A stretch of 16,433 nt of DNA from Geobacter sp. (GCA_027346925.1 DAIERH010000025.1:1-16433); one strand, 5' to 3'; counted from the stretch's first letter, positions 6,999-14,234 are shown. Notes: generated by a model from the sequence alone, not told the origin. Made by a program: numbers and translations.

Positions 6999-8207
6999 TT
7001 ACCCTACCGTGCCGGCGATTTTGAACACCGGCAGGTACATGGCGATGATGATGGTCCCGATCACGACCCCCATGACTACCATGATGGCCGGCTCGATGGC
7101 CGTGGTGAGGATATGCATGCGTTCTTCCAATTCATCCTCCAGGTAGTCGGAGATATCCGCCAGCATATCCTCCAGGGCGCCCGTGGTTTCGCCCACCCCC
7201 AGCATGCGCAGCGCCAGGGGCGGCATGATGCCGGCCCGCTCGAAGGCGGTGGAGAGTCTGCCCCCCTCCTCCACGAACCTGACCGCCTCGAAGAGCCGCT
7301 TTTCCATGTAACGGTTGTTGAGGGTGGCGATGGACATGCGCAGCGATTCGACGATCGGTATGCCGCTGCCCAGCACCGTGGCCAGGGTCCGGGCGAAACC
7401 GGCCACCGAATACTTGACGAAGACATCACCCGCGTAGGGGATCTTCAGCTTGAAGCGGTCAACGGCATAGCGGCCCGCCTCCCCGGAGACCCAGGAACGG
7501 TAGGCGGCCATGGCGGCGATTGCCAGCAGCACCCCCAGAAGGAAGAAACGTCTCAGAAAGGTGGTGACGGTGATCAGGATCTGGGTGGGCATGGGCAGTT
7601 GGGACCCGGCATCGGCGTAGACCTGGCTGAAGGTGGGGACCACGTATACCAGGAGCAGGGTGACGGCCAGGAACGCCACGACCACCAGGATGGCCGGATA
7701 GAACAGGGCTGAGACCAGCTTTTTGCGGATGGCGTCAACCCGCTTGAGGTACTGGATGTAGCGCCGGATGGTGCGGGGCAGGTCGCCGGTCCGCTCGCCC
7801 GCCCTGATGGAGGCGATGTAGAGATGGGGGAACAGGCGGCCGTGTTTTTCGAGCGCAGCGGACAACGCGGCCCCACCCTTTACGTCCTCGCGGACCTGGC
7901 ACAGGATCTCGGCGAGCTTGCCCTTGTCGTGGCGGTCGAGTATGGCATCGAGGATCTGCATGATCGGCATGCCTGCCTTGAGCAGCACCAACATCTCCTG
8001 GTTGAAGGTAAGCAGGGAGCGGTTGTCGATGCCGCGCCGGCCAAGGCCTTTATCGAAGAGAAACCGAAACGGCTTCCTTTTGATCTCAAAAACGAAAAAA
8101 CCCTGTTCTTCCAAGCTCTTTTGCAGCACTACCGCTTCCGCCGCCTCAAGATCCCTGTACAGGATTTTTCCGTCTGATGCACCAAGCTTACAGGTATAGA
8201 GCGCCAT
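6999..8207 (-). CDS. gspF: Type II secretion/type IV pilus inner-membrane platform protein, GspF/PilC family
   Basis: Polytopic inner-membrane platform that GspE acts on to load pseudopilins. The 402-residue product matches the family length and has its two repeated helical cytoplasmic domains (about 65-168 and 268-370). Each shows the characteristic pattern, FNQEMLVLLKAGMPI then GERTGDL in the first and FARTLATVLGSGIPI then GETTGALEDML in the second. Membrane helices lie at about 170-190, 220-236 and 372-392, and the C-terminus reads IAMYLPVFKI, as in GspF/PilC. The ATG at 8207, seven bases after AAGAAG, fits the family start better than the in-frame GTG at 8225. It is the first gene of the seven-gene secretion operon. 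I do not recognise a convincing promoter in the 82 bases before it. Confidence 0.95.
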   Translation of the reverse strand: MALYTCKLGASDGKILYRDLEAAEAVVLQKSLEEQGFFVFEIKRKPFRFLFDKGLGRRGIDNRSLLTFNQEMLVLLKAGMPIMQILDAILDRHDKGKLAEILCQVREDVKGGAALSAALEKHGRLFPHLYIASIRAGERTGDLPRTIRRYIQYLKRVDAIRKKLVSALFYPAILVVVAFLAVTLLLVYVVPTFSQVYADAGSQLPMPTQILITVTTFLRRFFLLGVLLAIAAMAAYRSWVSGEAGRYAVDRFKLKIPYAGDVFVKYSVAGFARTLATVLGSGIPIVESLRMSIATLNNRYMEKRLFEAVRFVEEGGRLSTAFERAGIMPPLALRMLGVGETTGALEDMLADISDYLEDELEERMHILTTAIEPAIMVVMGVVIGTIIIAMYLPVFKIAGTVG

Positions 8208-8248
8208 ACTTCTTCTTAATACCACAATACCTCTAAAAGTAAACTACT

Positions 8249-8273
8249 AACCGCCGGCAAAAGGCCGGCGGTT
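8249..8273 (-). terminator. GC-rich hairpin, probable terminator after the mannosyltransferase/small membrane protein pair
   Basis: A perfect 10-bp inverted repeat (8249-8258 with 8264-8273, AACCGCCGGC/GCCGGCGGTT) with a 5-base loop lies 17 bases beyond the small membrane protein stop. On the minus strand it is followed by a T-rich but interrupted stretch (TTAGTAGTTTACTTTT), so it is a plausible rather than textbook intrinsic terminator. It separates the dpm unit from the secretion operon. Leaky read-through into gspF is possible. Confidence 0.5.
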
Positions 8274-8289
8274 CAGGTTTTCAGCCGGT

Positions 8290-8472
8290 TCAGGCATGCA
8301 GCATCCCCACGATCCAGACGATGTACGACGCCACCAGCACCCCGCCCCAGATCAGTGCCGGCCGGGCCAGAAACTGCCCCCGGCCGGGAAAGGCCTTGAA
8401 GATAAAACTCAGGGCCGCGCCCACCCAACCCAGCAAGCCGGCCACCACAACGACGGACCAGAGCTCATTCAC
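8290..8472 (-). CDS. Small two-helix membrane protein coupled to the mannosyltransferase
   Basis: I do not recognise a family. The 60-residue product has two hydrophobic segments (about 5-26 and 38-57) joined by a short basic loop (KAFPGRGQFLARP), so it should be a hairpin-like inner-membrane protein. The GTG start at 8472 overlaps the TGA of the mannosyltransferase by three bases (GTGA), and AAAGGA sits nine bases upstream, inside that gene. This strongly suggests coupled translation. Some GT2 polyprenol-phosphate glycosyltransferases need a membrane partner or carry their own membrane helices, whereas the neighbour here has none obvious. A membrane-anchoring or lipid-handling role is therefore a reasonable but unproven guess. 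Confidence 0.7.
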   Translation of the reverse strand: MNELWSVVVVAGLLGWVGAALSFIFKAFPGRGQFLARPALIWGGVLVASYIVWIVGMLHA

Positions 8473-9206
8473 GATGAGTATCCTTTCTTGCCCGGCAGGC
8501 GCCGCAGCAGCGTGCCCAGCTTCAGCTTCCAGACCATGAGGACCGCCTCGCGCACGATCCTGCGCGACATCTTCGAGGTCCCGGCATGGCGGTCGATGAA
8601 GATGATCGGCACCTCAACGATCCTGAATCCCTGCTCGCGGCAACGGTAGTTCATCTCGATCTGGAACGAATAGCCGTCCGACCTGACCGCATCCAGATCG
8701 ATGGCCTCGATGGCGGAACGGCGGAAGCACTTGAAGCCGCTGGTGCAGTCCTTCAGTTCCAGTCCGGTGACGATGCGGGTATAGACGCTGGCGAAGTAGC
8801 TGAGCATCAGGCGGCGCAACGGCCAGTTGACCACGCTGATGCCGTTCAGGTAGCGCGATCCGATCACCAGGTCGCACTTCTGGATGGCCTCCAGGAACAC
8901 CGGCAGCACCGCCGGGTCATGGGAGAAGTCGGCGTCCATCTCGATCAGGTAATCTGCCCCCATCGCCAGCGCGGCCTTGAATCCCTCCCGGTAGGCCGAC
9001 CCCAGGCCCAGCTTGCCGGCCCGGTGGATGACGCTGATCCGGTCGTCGCCAGCCGCCAGTTCATCGGCCATAACGCCTGTGCCGTCGGGCGAGTTGTCGT
9101 CCACGAACAGAATCCGCAGGTCCGGGTGTTGCCGCAGGACCTCCCCGGCAAGCCGGACGATGTTGTCCCGTTCGTTGTAAGTGGGAATGACAACGATTGC
9201 TTTCAA
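8469..9206 (-). CDS. Polyprenol-phosphate mannosyltransferase-like GT2 glycosyltransferase (DPM1 family)
   Basis: Predicted to transfer a sugar, probably mannose, from a nucleotide donor to a polyprenyl phosphate at the inner face of the cytoplasmic membrane. The 245-residue product has the GT2 core: VVIPTYNERDNI at the N-terminus, FVDDNSPDGT at 34-43, the metal-binding Asp-Ala-Asp at 91-93 within EMDADFSHDP, then DLVIGSRYL, and a late CTSGFKCFRR acceptor-side segment. These features match DPM1-type enzymes, and no C-terminal membrane domain is present. The start is an unusual TTG at 9206; GGAG lies 11 bases upstream, a rather long spacing, and no alternative start in frame gives the conserved N-terminus. 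A candidate promoter lies just upstream. The sugar actually used cannot be read from sequence. Confidence 0.88.
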   Translation of the reverse strand: MKAIVVIPTYNERDNIVRLAGEVLRQHPDLRILFVDDNSPDGTGVMADELAAGDDRISVIHRAGKLGLGSAYREGFKAALAMGADYLIEMDADFSHDPAVLPVFLEAIQKCDLVIGSRYLNGISVVNWPLRRLMLSYFASVYTRIVTGLELKDCTSGFKCFRRSAIEAIDLDAVRSDGYSFQIEMNYRCREQGFRIVEVPIIFIDRHAGTSKMSRRIVREAVLMVWKLKLGTLLRRLPGKKGYSS

Positions 9207-9251
9207 AAGGTGCGTTGCTCCGAGATGGCATCGATTTGACTTTAAATTTTA

Positions 9252-9281
9252 AGAATACGGAAAAACAGGACACAAAGTCAA
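9252..9281 (-). promoter_or_regulatory. Sigma-70-like promoter for the mannosyltransferase
   Basis: On the minus strand TTGACT (9276-9281) and TATTCT (9252-9257) are separated by 18 bases, within an AT-rich stretch that stands out from the GC-rich surroundings. The match is 5/6 at -35 and 4/6 at -10. A transcript from about 9245 would have a leader of about 40 bases before the TTG start. Confidence 0.5.
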
Positions 9282-9375
9282 GGGCGCTTGCAGCCAGAGC
9301 GTTTTTTGTTGATAGGAGCAGGGTTGACGGCGATGGCAGCGGCATCGGACGTTGGACGGTTTTCCCTCCGGCAAA

Positions 9376-9720
9376 CTACGGCCGCCACAAAAACCGGTCG
9401 AGGGGGATACGGTCGGTGGCGTCAAAGCTGATCCCCTCATGTTCCAGGCGCAGCCTTTGTTCCATATCCGCTTCACTGCCGCAGGAGCGGGGGCTGATGC
9501 GGCCCTGGGCATTGACGACCCGGTGCCAGGGGATGGCAGACCTGCCCGCAAGGGCGCTCAGGGCGTACCCGACGAGACGCGCCCTGCCCGGCAGGCCCGC
9601 CAATGCCGCGACTTGGCCGTAGGTGGCCACATTCCCCCGGGGGATGCGGGCGACCACGGCGTAGATGGCGCGGTAGGTGTCGGAAACTGTCGTCATGGGG
9701 TCTGGGGGGGTATCGGGCAT
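9376..9720 (-). CDS. Alkyltransferase-like (ATL) protein, MGMT fold with Trp replacing the catalytic Cys
   Basis: Belongs to the O6-alkylguanine-DNA alkyltransferase DNA-binding-domain family but reads PWHRV at residues 64-68 where true repair enzymes read PCHRV. ATL proteins are known to bind O6-alkylguanine without removing the alkyl group and to hand it to nucleotide excision repair. Retained features include the helix-turn-helix region with Tyr34 (ATYGQVAAL), Arg48 in ARLVGYAL matching the arginine finger, and the C-terminal MEQRLRLEHEG segment. At 114 residues it has only the DNA-binding domain, as expected for an ATL. The ATG at 9720 has no clear Shine-Dalgarno, and an in-frame ATG nine codons in (Met9) is an alternative. 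It lies alone between two unrelated transcription units. Confidence 0.88.
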   Translation of the reverse strand: MPDTPPDPMTTVSDTYRAIYAVVARIPRGNVATYGQVAALAGLPGRARLVGYALSALAGRSAIPWHRVVNAQGRISPRSCGSEADMEQRLRLEHEGISFDATDRIPLDRFLWRP

Positions 9721-9754
9721 GATTGTGTGATGCGTGGTAACACTGCGTCCTTGT

Positions 9755-9782
9755 AGAATACGGAGTGACTGGCCCGGTACAA
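9755..9782 (-). promoter_or_regulatory. Weak candidate promoter upstream of the ATL gene
   Basis: A TATTCT -10-like element (9755-9760) is preceded, after 16 bases, by TTGTAC (9777-9782), a poor -35. The nine-base string CCGTATTCT is identical to the one at the better promoter in front of the mannosyltransferase gene (9252-9260), which is the main reason to list it. The remaining gap before the ATL gene shows nothing else I can assign. Confidence 0.2.
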
Positions 9783-9828
9783 GCGCCCGGCGGCCGGCCT
9801 CATACGCTGACGGCCAACAGATAAGGGC

Positions 9829-11076
9829 TCAAATACGACGGTCCGTCTCACCGGTGATCAGCCGCACCTGCCGCTCGTGGGAGAAGTAGTAGTAGGCCCA
9901 GTTCATCAGCACCAGGAGCCGGTTGCGGAAACCGATCAGGTAGTACAGATGCAACAGCAGCCAGACGAGCCAGGCCAGGTAGCCGCGGAACCGGAAACCG
10001 TGGCTGACGGCCACGGCCGCGCTCCGGCCAATGGTGGCCATGGCCCCCTTGTCGTGGTACCGGAAGGGGGGCGGCTGTTCTCCCCGCTCCAGGGCCAGGA
10101 TGGCGCGGGCGGCGTGGCGCCCTTGCTGGGTGGCGACCGGTGCCATCATGGGGAGCACGGCGCCGTCTTGCACCAGATGCGCCATGTCGCCGATAACGAA
10201 CGCCTCCGGATGGCCGTCGAGGCTGAGAGCGGCGCGGACCGTGACGCGGCCGCCCCCTGCCTGGGGCACGCCCAGCCGGTCGGCCAGTTCGGCTGCCGCC
10301 ACCCCGGCCGACCAGAACAGGGTGTGGGACTCGATCACCTCCCCGCCATGCAGAAAGACATGCCCGTCACGTGCATCGATCACGCGGGTCTCCAGCTTCA
10401 CCTCGACCCCCATGGCGCGCAGCTTGCGGAGGGCATAGGCGCGCAGTTCGTCCGGCATGGCCGTCAACAGCGAGGAGGCGGCCTCCAGCAGGATGATGCG
10501 CGTCTCCGCGGTTCTCACCTCGGGGTAGTCCCGGGAGAGCACGTGGACGACCAACTCCCGCAGGGCACCGGCAAACTCGACGCCGGTCGGGCCGCCACCC
10601 ACCACCACAAAGGTCACAAGCGCGCCACGCCGGGCAGGGTCCGGCTCCCGGCCCGCCTTTTCAAACAGCGTCAGGATATGGTTGCGCATCTCTTCCGCAT
10701 GGGAGAGGCGCTTGAGGTCAAAGGCGTGCCGCTCTATCCCCTCCATGCCGAAGAAGTTGGTGCGGCTGCCGGCCGCCAGGATCAGGTAGTCGTAGGAGAA
10801 TTCGCCGTCCGCCAGAATGAGGTGCCGGCCGGCCAGATCGACGCCAATGACCTCGCCCATCCGGAACGCGGCCCCCTGCCAGCGCCTCGCCAGTGCCCGC
10901 ACCGGGTAGGCGATGGACTCCTGCTCCAGGCCGGCCGTGGCCACCTGGTAGAGCAATGGCTGAAAGAGGTGATAGTTGTGGCGATCCACCATCACCACCT
11001 CCAGCCCACGGCCGGCCAGTTCCTTGGCAGCGCTCAGGCCGCCGAACCCCATGCCCACTATCACCACCCGCTTCAT
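9829..11076 (-). CDS. ndh: Type II NADH:quinone dehydrogenase (NDH-2 family)
   Basis: Predicted single-subunit flavoprotein that oxidises NAD(P)H and reduces membrane quinone without pumping protons. The 415-residue product shows the FAD-binding GMGFGG (8-13), a second dinucleotide motif GGGPTGVE (160-167) for NAD(P)H, the FAD-contacting VIGD (294-297), and the quinone-site-type segment ATQQGRHAA (315-323). A hydrophobic C-terminal region (about 365-397, rich in Leu, Tyr and Trp) would attach it to the membrane face. The ATG at 11076 directly begins the Rossmann strand and is chosen over a GTG at 11082; GGTGAT lies about 10 bases upstream. It appears to be a single-gene unit. Related sulfide:quinone reductase-like flavoproteins were considered, but the conserved Cys pair they need is absent. 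Confidence 0.9.
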   Translation of the reverse strand: MKRVVIVGMGFGGLSAAKELAGRGLEVVMVDRHNYHLFQPLLYQVATAGLEQESIAYPVRALARRWQGAAFRMGEVIGVDLAGRHLILADGEFSYDYLILAAGSRTNFFGMEGIERHAFDLKRLSHAEEMRNHILTLFEKAGREPDPARRGALVTFVVVGGGPTGVEFAGALRELVVHVLSRDYPEVRTAETRIILLEAASSLLTAMPDELRAYALRKLRAMGVEVKLETRVIDARDGHVFLHGGEVIESHTLFWSAGVAAAELADRLGVPQAGGGRVTVRAALSLDGHPEAFVIGDMAHLVQDGAVLPMMAPVATQQGRHAARAILALERGEQPPPFRYHDKGAMATIGRSAAVAVSHGFRFRGYLAWLVWLLLHLYYLIGFRNRLLVLMNWAYYYFSHERQVRLITGETDRRI

Positions 11077-11126
11077 GACCACCAGATCACCCTCGCTCGC
11101 AGAAGGTTGTTACGCCAGCTAGATCG

Positions 11127-11213
11127 AAACCAACCACCCCCAGCCCCTCCTTATCAAGGAGGGGAGTTTAAAATCCCCCTCCTGGTTCAGGAGTGGTTAG
11201 GGGTGGTCAGGTT
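11127..11213. repeat. Palindromic intergenic repeat (REP/MITE-like)
   Basis: Between ndh and rodA lies an imperfect palindrome of about 87 bp. Its outer arms 11133-11151 and 11189-11207 match at 16 of 19 positions when one is reversed and complemented, and AAACC (11127-11131) can pair with GGTTT (11210-11214 region) beyond a one-base offset. Nested inside are a perfect 9-bp stem with a 3-base loop (11144-11152 with 11156-11164, CCCCTCCTT/AAGGAGGGG) and a 6-bp stem with a 3-base loop (11179-11184 with 11188-11193). The CCCCTCCTT-AAGGAGGGG core resembles dispersed palindromes I recall from many bacterial genomes. No transposase is nearby. It could also stop or stabilise the rodA transcript. Confidence 0.75.
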
Positions 11214-11221
11214 TGTTAGTC

Positions 11222-12322
11222 TCAGAACATGAACCTGCGCATGCTGATGTTCTGCAGGATGCCGATCCCCACCATGGAGGTGATCATGGAGGTGCCGCCA
11301 TAGGAGAAGAACGGCAGCGGCACCCCCACCACCGGGAACATGCCGATCACCATGCCCATGTTGATGACGATGTGCCAGAAGAGCATGGCCGTCACCCCCA
11401 TGGCCAGGAGGCCGCCGAAACGGTCGTTGCAGCGCCGGGCGATATTCAGCCCCCACAGCACCAGGGACATGTAGAGGACGATCAGCACCAGACAGCCCAC
11501 AAAGCCCCACTCCTCGGCAAACACCGAGAATGCGAAGTCGGTGTGCTGCTCGGGCAGGAAACGGAGCTGGGACTGGGTCCCCTTGATAAAACCCTTGCCG
11601 AAGACACCTCCGGAACCCACGGCGATCTTGCTCTGGATGATGTGGTAGCCGCTCCCCAGGCGGGAGCGTTCCGGGTTGAGGAAATCCAGGATGCGGTTCT
11701 TCTGGTACGGTCGCAGCAGCTTGGCCCACCCCAGCCAGGCTACCGGGATGGTCACCAGGACGAAGGTCACCACCGTGGACCAGCGCAGCCCCACGTACAC
11801 CACGATGGAACAGGCGATCAGGATCACCAGGATGGCGGTCCCCAGGTCGGGCTGCTTCATGATCAACAGCGCCGGAACTGCCAGGATGCCCAGCGGAAAG
11901 AGCACATCCCGCACCGTCAGGCCGCCCACCACCTGAAAATTATTGAAATAACGGGCAAAGGTGATGATGATCACGATCTTCATCAGTTCCGAGGGCTGGA
12001 TATTGAAGAACCCCAGGTGCAGCCAGCGGGTGGCCCCCATGGAACGGCGGCCGACAACCAGTACCGCCAGCAGCAGCACCACCAGCAGGCCGTACAGCCA
12101 GTAGGAGAGGTCTTCCAGGATGTGGTAATCCACACTGCACATAAGGAGCGCGATGAAGATGCCGAACAGCATCCAGTAGAACTGCTTGATGTAATAGGGC
12201 GAGCCGACCACCTTGTAGGGGGTGGTGGCACTGTAGATGTTGAGGATGCCCAGCAGGCAGATGACAATCACCAGCCCGACCAGCATCCAGTCGATATTCG
12301 TCAGCAACCGGCGGTCAATCAT
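11222..12322 (-). CDS. rodA: Rod-shape-determining SEDS peptidoglycan glycosyltransferase RodA
   Basis: Multi-pass membrane enzyme that polymerises lipid II glycan strands during cell elongation, working with PBP2. The 366-residue product has about ten hydrophobic segments and classic SEDS signatures: RSMGATRWLHLG (93-104), NIQPSELMKI (107-116), KQPDLGTA (156-163), and the extracellular loop GTQSQLRFLPEQHTDFAFSV, in which Asp262 matches the catalytic Asp of RodA. The C-terminal VPLPFFSYGGTSM motif (334-346) is intact. The ATG at 12322 gives the usual RodA N-terminus and overlaps the mrdA stop by eight bases. It is the last gene of the elongasome operon, followed by the palindromic repeat. Confidence 0.96.
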   Translation of the reverse strand: MIDRRLLTNIDWMLVGLVIVICLLGILNIYSATTPYKVVGSPYYIKQFYWMLFGIFIALLMCSVDYHILEDLSYWLYGLLVVLLLAVLVVGRRSMGATRWLHLGFFNIQPSELMKIVIIITFARYFNNFQVVGGLTVRDVLFPLGILAVPALLIMKQPDLGTAILVILIACSIVVYVGLRWSTVVTFVLVTIPVAWLGWAKLLRPYQKNRILDFLNPERSRLGSGYHIIQSKIAVGSGGVFGKGFIKGTQSQLRFLPEQHTDFAFSVFAEEWGFVGCLVLIVLYMSLVLWGLNIARRCNDRFGGLLAMGVTAMLFWHIVINMGMVIGMFPVVGVPLPFFSYGGTSMITSMVGIGILQNISMRRFMF

Positions 12323-14234
12323 CTCCGCCCCCCCCATTCCTGGGCGATGCCGAGGCAGGCTGCTGCACACCCTGCTCGTCCGCCTGTTCCTCCTCGTCCT
12401 TCGGCCGCGGTGCTTCCTTTTTCGGTTTCTTGCCGTCAAACCAGGCCCGCAGGATCCGCCCGGCAATGGGGGCCGCCGCCGACCCGCCGTGCTCGCCGTG
12501 CTCCACCACCACCGCCACGGCGATCTCGGGTTTTTCATAGGGGGCAAAGGCCACGAACAGGGCATGGTCACGGAACTGCCAGGGAGTTGAGAGCTTGCTG
12601 TCGCGCAGCTTGACAACCTGGGAAGAACCTGTCTTTCCGGCCACGTGCACGTCGTACAGCCTCGCCATGGCGCCGGTGCCCCCCGGTTCGTTCACCACGG
12701 CGAACAGCCCCTGCTTCACCAGCCTGAACTTATCCGCCGAAATGCCGGTCGTGCCCAACAGTTCGGGCTTGAACTCCTTCAGCAGCTTGCCGTCGCTATC
12801 CACGATCCGCTTTACCAGGTGGGGGCGGTACACGCTTCCCTCGTTGGCCACGGTGGCGATCATGGACGCCAACTGGATCGGCGTCATCAGCACATACCCC
12901 TGCCCGATGGCCACCGGCAGGGTCTCGCCGTGGAACCAGCGTTTGCCGAAGCGCTTCTGTTTCCACTCCGCAGTGGGGATAAGTCCGCCCTTCTCGTGCA
13001 GCAGACCGATCCCCAGGGGGGCGCCCAGCATGAATTTTCTGGCAGTGGCGGCAATGGCGTCCACACCCAGATGTTCACCAAGCTGATAGAAGTAGACATC
13101 ACACGACTCGCGCAGCGCCTTTTTCAGGCTTGTGGCCCCATGGCCGTGCCTGTTCCAGCAGTTGAAGGTGGAGGTGCCCAGGTCGTAGGAGCCGTTGCAG
13201 ACGACCGAGGTATGTTCGTCGATCTTGCCGTCCTCCAGACCGGACAGGGCGGTGATGATCTTGAACGTCGATCCGGGCGGATACTGGCCGGTCAGGGCCT
13301 TGTTCTCCAGCGGGTGACGCTTGTCCTCCAGGTATTCCTTCCATTTGTCCGCCGGCAGCTTGCCGCTGAACAGCGCGGGATCGAAGCCGGGGTTGCTGAC
13401 GAACGCCAGGACCTCGCCGCTGTTCACATCCATGGCCACCGCCGCGCCGGCCTGGTCGCCAAAGGCTCGCTCGGCCTGCTTCTGCAGGTTGGCGTCGATG
13501 GTCAGGACCACGCTGTTGCCGACCGTGGGATACGACTCCGAGATGGTGCGCAGGACACGGCCCCGGGCGTCCACCTCCAGTTGCCGTCCGCCGTCGTTGC
13601 CGTGCAGGTCCTTCTCCCAGCTCCGCTCGATGCCGTTTTTGCCGATGTAGTCGCCCGGGTTGTATTCCTCGTACCCCTTGCTGCTGAGCTCATCCTCGGA
13701 TACCTCGCCGATGTACCCCAGAAGATGCGCCGCCAGAATGCCGCCGGAATACTCCCGGACCGGCTTCATCTCGATCTCTACGCCTGGCAGGCGCAAGCGA
13801 TTCTCCTCCACGATCTCCACCTGGTCGCGGCTGATGTTGGAAGCCAGCACAACCGGATAGTACCTGGCACGTCCCTTGCCCTTTTCCCAGCGTTCGGCCA
13901 ACTCCGCACGATCAAGCCCCAACAGTGCAACCAACTGGTTCAGGAGCCCATCCCTGTCCTTCACCTCCTGGGGAACCACCGCCAGGCTGAAGGAGGGGCG
14001 ATTGCTGACCAGCACCGTGCCGTTGCGGTCCATGATCGCCCCCCGGGAGGCGGCCTCCGGCACGAAGCGCAGCCGGTTGTTCTCCGACATGCTGCGGTAG
14101 TCGTCCACGTTGAGGATCTGCAGGTGCCACAACCTGAGCACCAGCACGGCAAAGATGACGCCGACCACGAACGAGAGCAGGAGTATCCTGCGCTTCGCTT
14201 CCATGTTCTCGCGTATGAAGCGCTGATCTTTCAT
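12315..14234 (-). CDS. mrdA: Penicillin-binding protein 2 (elongation-specific peptidoglycan DD-transpeptidase)
   Basis: Inner-membrane, periplasm-facing transpeptidase that crosslinks new peptidoglycan made by RodA. The 639-residue product has a cytoplasmic tail, one membrane helix at about 15-36, a PBP dimerisation/pedestal region (SRGAIMDRNGTVL near 63-75), and the transpeptidase domain with active-site Ser322 in STFK (322-325), SCD (377-379) and KTG (534-536). SCD in the SxN position, instead of a classical Asn, is usual for PBP2. A polar, charged tail of about 40 residues (601-639, Lys/Pro then Glu/Asp rich, ending Gly-Gly-Asp-Asp) follows the domain. The ATG at 14234 overlaps the mreD stop (ATGA); longer upstream starts would read through mreD and are rejected. 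Confidence 0.96.
   Translation of the reverse strand: MKDQRFIRENMEAKRRILLLSFVVGVIFAVLVLRLWHLQILNVDDYRSMSENNRLRFVPEAASRGAIMDRNGTVLVSNRPSFSLAVVPQEVKDRDGLLNQLVALLGLDRAELAERWEKGKGRARYYPVVLASNISRDQVEIVEENRLRLPGVEIEMKPVREYSGGILAAHLLGYIGEVSEDELSSKGYEEYNPGDYIGKNGIERSWEKDLHGNDGGRQLEVDARGRVLRTISESYPTVGNSVVLTIDANLQKQAERAFGDQAGAAVAMDVNSGEVLAFVSNPGFDPALFSGKLPADKWKEYLEDKRHPLENKALTGQYPPGSTFKIITALSGLEDGKIDEHTSVVCNGSYDLGTSTFNCWNRHGHGATSLKKALRESCDVYFYQLGEHLGVDAIAATARKFMLGAPLGIGLLHEKGGLIPTAEWKQKRFGKRWFHGETLPVAIGQGYVLMTPIQLASMIATVANEGSVYRPHLVKRIVDSDGKLLKEFKPELLGTTGISADKFRLVKQGLFAVVNEPGGTGAMARLYDVHVAGKTGSSQVVKLRDSKLSTPWQFRDHALFVAFAPYEKPEIAVAVVVEHGEHGGSAAAPIAGRILRAWFDGKKPKKEAPRPKDEEEQADEQGVQQPASASPRNGGGGDD

Noticed and set aside
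6297..7712. Long plus-strand open frame (471 codons) opposite gspE and gspF
   Set aside because: Antisense shadow of two conserved genes, rich in His, Asp, Gly and Gln with no recognisable domain.
8208..8248. Possible -35/-10 pair (TTTACT, 16 bases, TATTAA) just before gspF
   Set aside because: Both boxes match at only 4/6 positions and the implied start point would fall almost on the ATG, leaving no leader for the ribosome binding site.
9285..9307. CGCT/AGCG inverted repeat followed by six T on the plus strand, like a terminator
   Set aside because: The stem is only four base pairs plus one wobble, and no plus-strand gene lies upstream for it to terminate.
9829..11076. Sulfide:quinone reductase as an alternative for the flavoprotein
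   Set aside because: The redox Cys residues that define sulfide:quinone reductase are absent, while NDH-2 FAD, NAD and quinone-site motifs are present.
9877..11232. Plus-strand open frame (451 codons) opposite ndh
   Set aside because: It reads through the palindromic repeat and the reverse complement of a well-supported dehydrogenase; no protein family features.
12323..12616. N-terminal extension of rodA by 98 codons
   Set aside because: It would read mrdA DNA in another frame with Arg/Pro-rich low-complexity sequence; RodA proteins begin near the ATG at 12322.
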